Shown here piece by piece: positions 6,522-9,512 of a stretch of DNA of 9,512 bases (position 1 is the stretch's first letter; the number at the start of each line of letters is the position of its first letter). The translations under genes were made by a program, and so were the position numbers. The DNA comes from Candidatus Segetimicrobium genomatis (GTDB lineage Bacteria; Sysuimicrobiota; Sysuimicrobiia; Sysuimicrobiales; Segetimicrobiaceae). The notes beneath the pieces were generated by a model, which worked only from the letters and a program-made list of their open reading frames with translations, had not been told where the DNA came from and did not search any database. The stretch is from positions 1-9,512 of the forward strand of contig VBAO01000025.1 in assembly GCA_005883865.1 (NCBI GenBank), written 5' to 3'.

Positions 6522-6528
6522 GCGACGT

Positions 6529-6539
6529 CCTCCCTCCTT
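6529..6539 (-). promoter_or_regulatory. Ribosome-binding site of the creatininase-family gene
   Basis: AAGGAGGGAGG on the minus strand ends seven bases before the ATG at 6521. It fixes the start and shows that this gene is translated independently of the permease before it. Confidence 0.65.
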
Positions 6540-6562
6540 GAGTCTGTCTCCCGCCTCCGGGG

Positions 6563-7441
6563 CTAGATGCGCAGCCTGGGGTCCAACACGTCTCGGAGCC
6601 CGTCCCCCAGCATGTTCACCCCCAGCACGGTGAGCACGATCGCCGCCCCGGGAAACGTGGAGATCCACCAGGCATCCCGCAGGTAGTCCCGCCCCTCGCT
6701 CAGCATCCGTCCCCACTCCGGGGTGGGCGGTTGGCTCCCCAGGCCGATGAACGAGAGGGCGGCGGCGGCCAGGATCGCGCCCCCCATGCCGAGGGACGCC
6801 GCCACGATGATCGGCGCCACGACGTTCGGCAGGATGTGCCGGATCACGATCACCCGGGCCGGCACGCCCACCACCCGCGCGGCCTCGACGTAGAGCTGCT
6901 CCTTGGCGACGAGCACCGACCCCCGGACCAACCGCGCGTAATAGGGGATCCCCGAGATGCCGACCGCGATCATCAGATTCCGGAGGTTGGGGCCGAGCAC
7001 GCTCACGATCGCCTGCGCGAGCAGGATGCCGGGGAAGGCCAGCATGACGTCGACGATGCGCATCAGGAGGCCGTCGGCGCGGCCTCCGTAGTACCCGGCG
7101 ACGAGGCCGACGCCGGTCCCGGCGGTGGCGGCGATCCCCACCGAGATGAATCCCACGACGAGGGAGATGCTGGATCCGTGGATGACGCGGCTGTACACGT
7201 CCCGGCCGTACTGGTCGGTCCCCATCGGATGGACCCGGTCCGGGGGGTGGAGCGCGGCCACGATGTCGATCCTGGTGGGGCTCTGCGGGGCCACGAGGTT
7301 CTGGCCGAGCGCGACCAGCGCCAGGGCGGCGATGATGCCCGACCCCACCACCGCCCCCTTGTGCCGGCGGACGCGGGGCGCGAGCCGGGCCCACGGGGCG
7401 GCCCCGGCGCGCGCGGGGGCGGCGAGGGCGACGTCAGCCAT
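6563..7441 (-). CDS. ABC transporter permease, DppC/OppC type
   Basis: This 292-residue inner-membrane permease belongs to a peptide/nickel/opine-class importer. After a cytoplasmic Ala/Arg-rich N-terminus comes the first membrane segment (about 30-50). The family hallmark HPMGTDQYGRDVYSRVIHGS follows at 71-90, with SLVVGF after it, then four or five further membrane segments. The coupling loop EAARVVGVPARVIVIRHILP is at 186-205, and the C-terminal FIGLGSQPPTPEWG and GDGLRDVLDPRLR are typical endings of DppC proteins. Length is normal. The ATG at 7441 has no clear Shine-Dalgarno and lies nine bases after the stop of the DppB-like frame, so translation is probably coupled to that gene. It should pair with the DppB-like subunit, whose frame is broken here. 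Confidence 0.94.
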   Translation of the reverse strand: MADVALAAPARAGAAPWARLAPRVRRHKGAVVGSGIIAALALVALGQNLVAPQSPTRIDIVAALHPPDRVHPMGTDQYGRDVYSRVIHGSSISLVVGFISVGIAATAGTGVGLVAGYYGGRADGLLMRIVDVMLAFPGILLAQAIVSVLGPNLRNLMIAVGISGIPYYARLVRGSVLVAKEQLYVEAARVVGVPARVIVIRHILPNVVAPIIVAASLGMGGAILAAAALSFIGLGSQPPTPEWGRMLSEGRDYLRDAWWISTFPGAAIVLTVLGVNMLGDGLRDVLDPRLRI

Positions 7442-7450
7442 GGCCGTGCA

Positions 7451-8366
7451 TCACCCGTACCGAATCCTTGGGTCGATCGCCGCGTAGATCACGTCCACCG
7501 CGAGGTTGATGAGGACGTAGCCCACCGCCACGAAGAGGACCACGCCCTGCACCAGCGGGAAGTCCTTATAGAGAATTGCGCCCACGAGCAGCCGGCCGAT
7601 CCCCGGCCGTCCGAACACGGTCTCGATGATGACCGTGCCGGCGAGCAGGCTGCCGAACTGCAGCCCGAAGATCGTGATGATGGGGATCAAGGCGTTCTTG
7701 AGGCCGTGGCCCAGCACGACCCCCGCTCCGGTCAGCCCCTTGGCGCGCGCGGTCGTCATGTACTCCATCCGGAGCACCTCGAGCATGGTGGAGCGCGTGA
7801 GGCGGGCGATGATCGCCGCCGCCCCCGCGCCGAGCGCGCACGCGGGGAGGACGAGGTGCTCGAGGCCGCCCCCGCCCGCCGCCGGCAGCCACCCCAGGTA
7901 CAGCGAGAAGAGCAGGATCAAGAGGAGGCCGAGCCAGAACGACGGCATCGAGACGCCGATCAGCGCGACCACCATGGACCCCATATCCCACCACGAGTTC
8001 TGGCGAACCGCCGCAAGGATCCCCAGGGTGATGCCGAGCAGCCCGGAGAGGACCAAGGCGGTGACCGCGAGCTGCACCGTCGCGGGCAGCACCTCGAGGA
8101 TCTCTGCCCGCACCGGCCGGCGGTCGCGGATCGACTCGCCGAGGTTCCCCTGCACCGCGCCCCACACGAAGCGGCCGAACTGCTCGGGGAGCGGCTCGTT
8201 CAGGTGCAGCTGGGCCTGCATCCGGGCGATCTGCTCGGGGCTGGTGGCGAACTCGCTCAGCATGATCTTGACCGGATCTCCGGGGGAGCATCGAGAACAC
8301 CGCGAGGGTGACCCCGAAGACCACGGGGACCGTTACCAGCAACCGCGCGGAGATGAATCGGGCCAC
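7451..8366 (-). pseudogene. DppB/OppB-type ABC permease with a frameshift near its N-terminus
   Basis: Two frames together make one DppB-like permease. From the GTG at 8366 the first frame gives 27 residues typical of the family start (ARFISARLLVTVPVVFGVTL, then AVFSML). After the C-run at 8282-8286 (minus strand CTCCCCCGG) the match moves to another frame: PGDPVKIMLSEFATSPEQIARM and onward to the normal end PRIRYG. Relative to E. coli DppB, about three residues are missing between the TF/VF motif and PGDP. This fits a deletion of eight bases, or an equivalent complex change, rather than one extra base. The remainder is intact: NLGESIRDRRPV, six-segment topology, coupling loop EYMTTARAKGL and the FGRPGIGRLL motif. 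The downstream frame alone, starting at the ATG at 8263, would lack the first membrane helix. It may be a real lesion, an assembly error, or a recoding site. Confidence 0.82.
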
Positions 8367-8380
8367 GGGGGCTTCGGGAG

Positions 8381-8408
8381 GCGGGGCGCGCACGGCGTCC
8401 CGCCCCGC
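8381..8408 (-). other. Stem-loop between the binding-protein and permease genes
   Basis: GCGGGGCG (8381-8388), 12 bases, and CGCCCCGC (8401-8408) form a perfect 8-base stem just after the binding-protein stop and 14 bases before the permease GTG. Such intercistronic hairpins in binding-protein-dependent operons often reduce read-through or protect the upstream message so the binding protein is made in excess. The stem is seen; the role is inferred. Confidence 0.5.
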
Positions 8409-8410
8409 GG

Positions 8411-9512
8411 CTACTTCTCGATCGAGACGTCGTTCAGGACCGGGTATGCCGAGTAGTTGTAGGTCGTGCCCTTGACGTTGCCCCGGAGGACCCACACCGA
8501 GTATTCGTCGATGAGCGGGACGGTGACCGCCTGATCGACCAGGATGCGCTCGATCTTGAGGTAGATCGCGCGCCGCTTCGCCGGGTCGAACTCCTCGCGG
8601 CCCTGCGCGATGAGCCGGTCGACCTCGGGGTTCGCGTAGCACGACCAGTTGAAGTTGGTGTGCACCGTCGCCGAGTCGAACAGGGCGTAGAGCCCGTTCC
8701 AGTCGGTGTCCCGGAGGAACATCACCGGACCGCTGGTGGCGCAGTGGTAGTTGTCCTCGTACCACGGCGGGCGGGCCTGGCTCTTGATCCTCGCGTCGAT
8801 GCCCAGCTGGAGCAACTGGCCTTGGAGCAGCTCGATCTCGGGGAGGTTGCCGGCGCCGTAGTTGATCGAGTTGATCGTGATCACCAGCGGCCTGCCGTCC
8901 TTCGTCCGGAGGTTGTTCGGCCCCATCTTCCAGCCCGCCTCATCGAGGAGTTGGGCGGCCTTCGACGGGTCGTACGGATAGGCCTGGCACAGCGACGGAT
9001 CGGCCAGCATGTGCTGGGTCAGCGGCGCGCAGGCGGTCTGGCCGAGGCCTTTGTAGACGGACTCGACGAACGCCGGCCGGTTGACGCCGTAGTTGAGCGC
9101 TTGGCGGACCTTGAGGTCGTTGGTCGGGGGGACGGTGACGTTGAGGAGCCAGATCCGCGGCGCGCCCGGGTAGGGGTTGCGCTCCACCCGGAGGCTCGTG
9201 TTGCTCTCCAGCCGCCGGAGGACCGCCGCCGGGGCGTTGAGCGCGCTGATCATCTGGGTCTCCCCGGACTCGATCGTCGTCACCCGCGTCCCGGCTTCCG
9301 GAATGATCTTGAACACGATCCGGTCGAGGTACGGCGGCCCTTGATGGTCGCTCCAGGGCGCGCGTCGGGTGTACCGCGGGTTCCGGGCGATGGTGATGTG
9401 ATCCTTCTGCGCGTATTCCGTGACCACGAACGGCCCGCTGCCGACCGGCTTCTGGTTCACCAGGTCCCCCTGCGTGGGGGTGGCCTTCGGCGAGATGAGG
9501 GCGAGCGTGCCC
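8411..9512 (-). CDS. ABC transporter substrate-binding protein, family 5 (peptide/nickel/opine type), N-terminus beyond window
   Basis: The 366 visible residues are the C-terminal two thirds of a family-5 solute-binding protein. The frame is open to the right edge, where LALISPK and then QKPVGSGPFVVTEY match the usual mid-protein segment. Other family pieces are KIIPEAGTRVTTIESGETQM, LKVRQALNYGVNRPAFVESV, AYPYDPSKAAQLLDEAGWK, and a DPAKRRAIYLKIERILVDQA segment before the C-terminal VPLIDEYSVWVLRGNVKG. The signal peptide and first lobe lie outside the window. The ligand may be a peptide, opine, glycoside or other; NWSCYANPEVDRLI near the C-terminus is common to the class and not diagnostic. 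It is the most upstream visible gene of cluster B and is followed after 44 bases, containing a stem-loop, by the DppB-like gene. Confidence 0.94.
   Translation of the reverse strand, partial: GTLALISPKATPTQGDLVNQKPVGSGPFVVTEYAQKDHITIARNPRYTRRAPWSDHQGPPYLDRIVFKIIPEAGTRVTTIESGETQMISALNAPAAVLRRLESNTSLRVERNPYPGAPRIWLLNVTVPPTNDLKVRQALNYGVNRPAFVESVYKGLGQTACAPLTQHMLADPSLCQAYPYDPSKAAQLLDEAGWKMGPNNLRTKDGRPLVITINSINYGAGNLPEIELLQGQLLQLGIDARIKSQARPPWYEDNYHCATSGPVMFLRDTDWNGLYALFDSATVHTNFNWSCYANPEVDRLIAQGREEFDPAKRRAIYLKIERILVDQAVTVPLIDEYSVWVLRGNVKGTTYNYSAYPVLNDVSIEK

Noticed and set aside
6731..8311. 526-codon plus-strand open frame opposite the DppB/DppC-type genes
   Set aside because: The composition is dominated by Arg, Asp, Glu, Gly and His with no motif. 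It is a mirror of membrane-protein codons in GC-rich DNA.
8411..9460. GTG at 9460 as start of the family-5 binding protein
   Set aside because: The frame stays open to the window edge with family-like sequence, and 9460 falls in the middle of the protein family. The gene is simply cut by the window.

Overview
This is a high-GC window (roughly two thirds G+C by eye). It is densely coded and carries mostly solute-import genes next to hydrolases. It suggests a GC-rich soil, sediment or groundwater bacterium. The visible full-length binding-protein precursor has a Sec-type signal peptide without a lipobox cysteine, which fits a diderm with a periplasm. I cannot place the organism more precisely. 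No rRNA, tRNA, CRISPR array, transposase or phage gene was seen.

There are two minus-strand gene clusters with one plus-strand gene between them. Cluster A runs leftward from 3482 to the left edge. It encodes an ABC ATPase, an ABC permease and a NMT1/SsuA-type periplasmic binding protein, followed by an M24 (Xaa-Pro peptidase/creatinase fold) protein cut by the window edge. Two of its junctions are 4-base GTGA stop/start overlaps, so it is almost certainly one operon. Cluster B runs leftward from the right edge to 4858. It encodes a peptide/nickel-type (family 5) binding protein cut at its N-terminus, a DppB-like permease with a broken reading frame, a DppC-like permease, a creatininase-family amidohydrolase and a beta-hydroxyacid dehydrogenase. 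The ATPases that DppBC-type permeases need are not in the window. Between the clusters, 3714-4790 (+) encodes a secreted YVTN-type beta-propeller protein. It is divergent from cluster A across a 231-base intergenic region with small repeats, and convergent with cluster B across a strong hairpin.

The likely logic is two importers, each followed by cytoplasmic enzymes for the imported compound. Cluster A would take up a small organic molecule and pass it to the M24 protein. Cluster B would take up a larger amide, peptide or opine-like compound, open an amide bond with the creatininase-family hydrolase, and oxidise or reduce a hydroxyacid product with the dehydrogenase. The substrates are not readable from the sequence.

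The points most worth a second look are these: the M24 protein lacks the first two metal-binding aspartates; the DppB-like gene is out of frame at a C-run, with about three residues of the conserved N-terminal region missing; and a creatininase-family enzyme lies close to a creatinase-fold protein in two adjacent transport operons.
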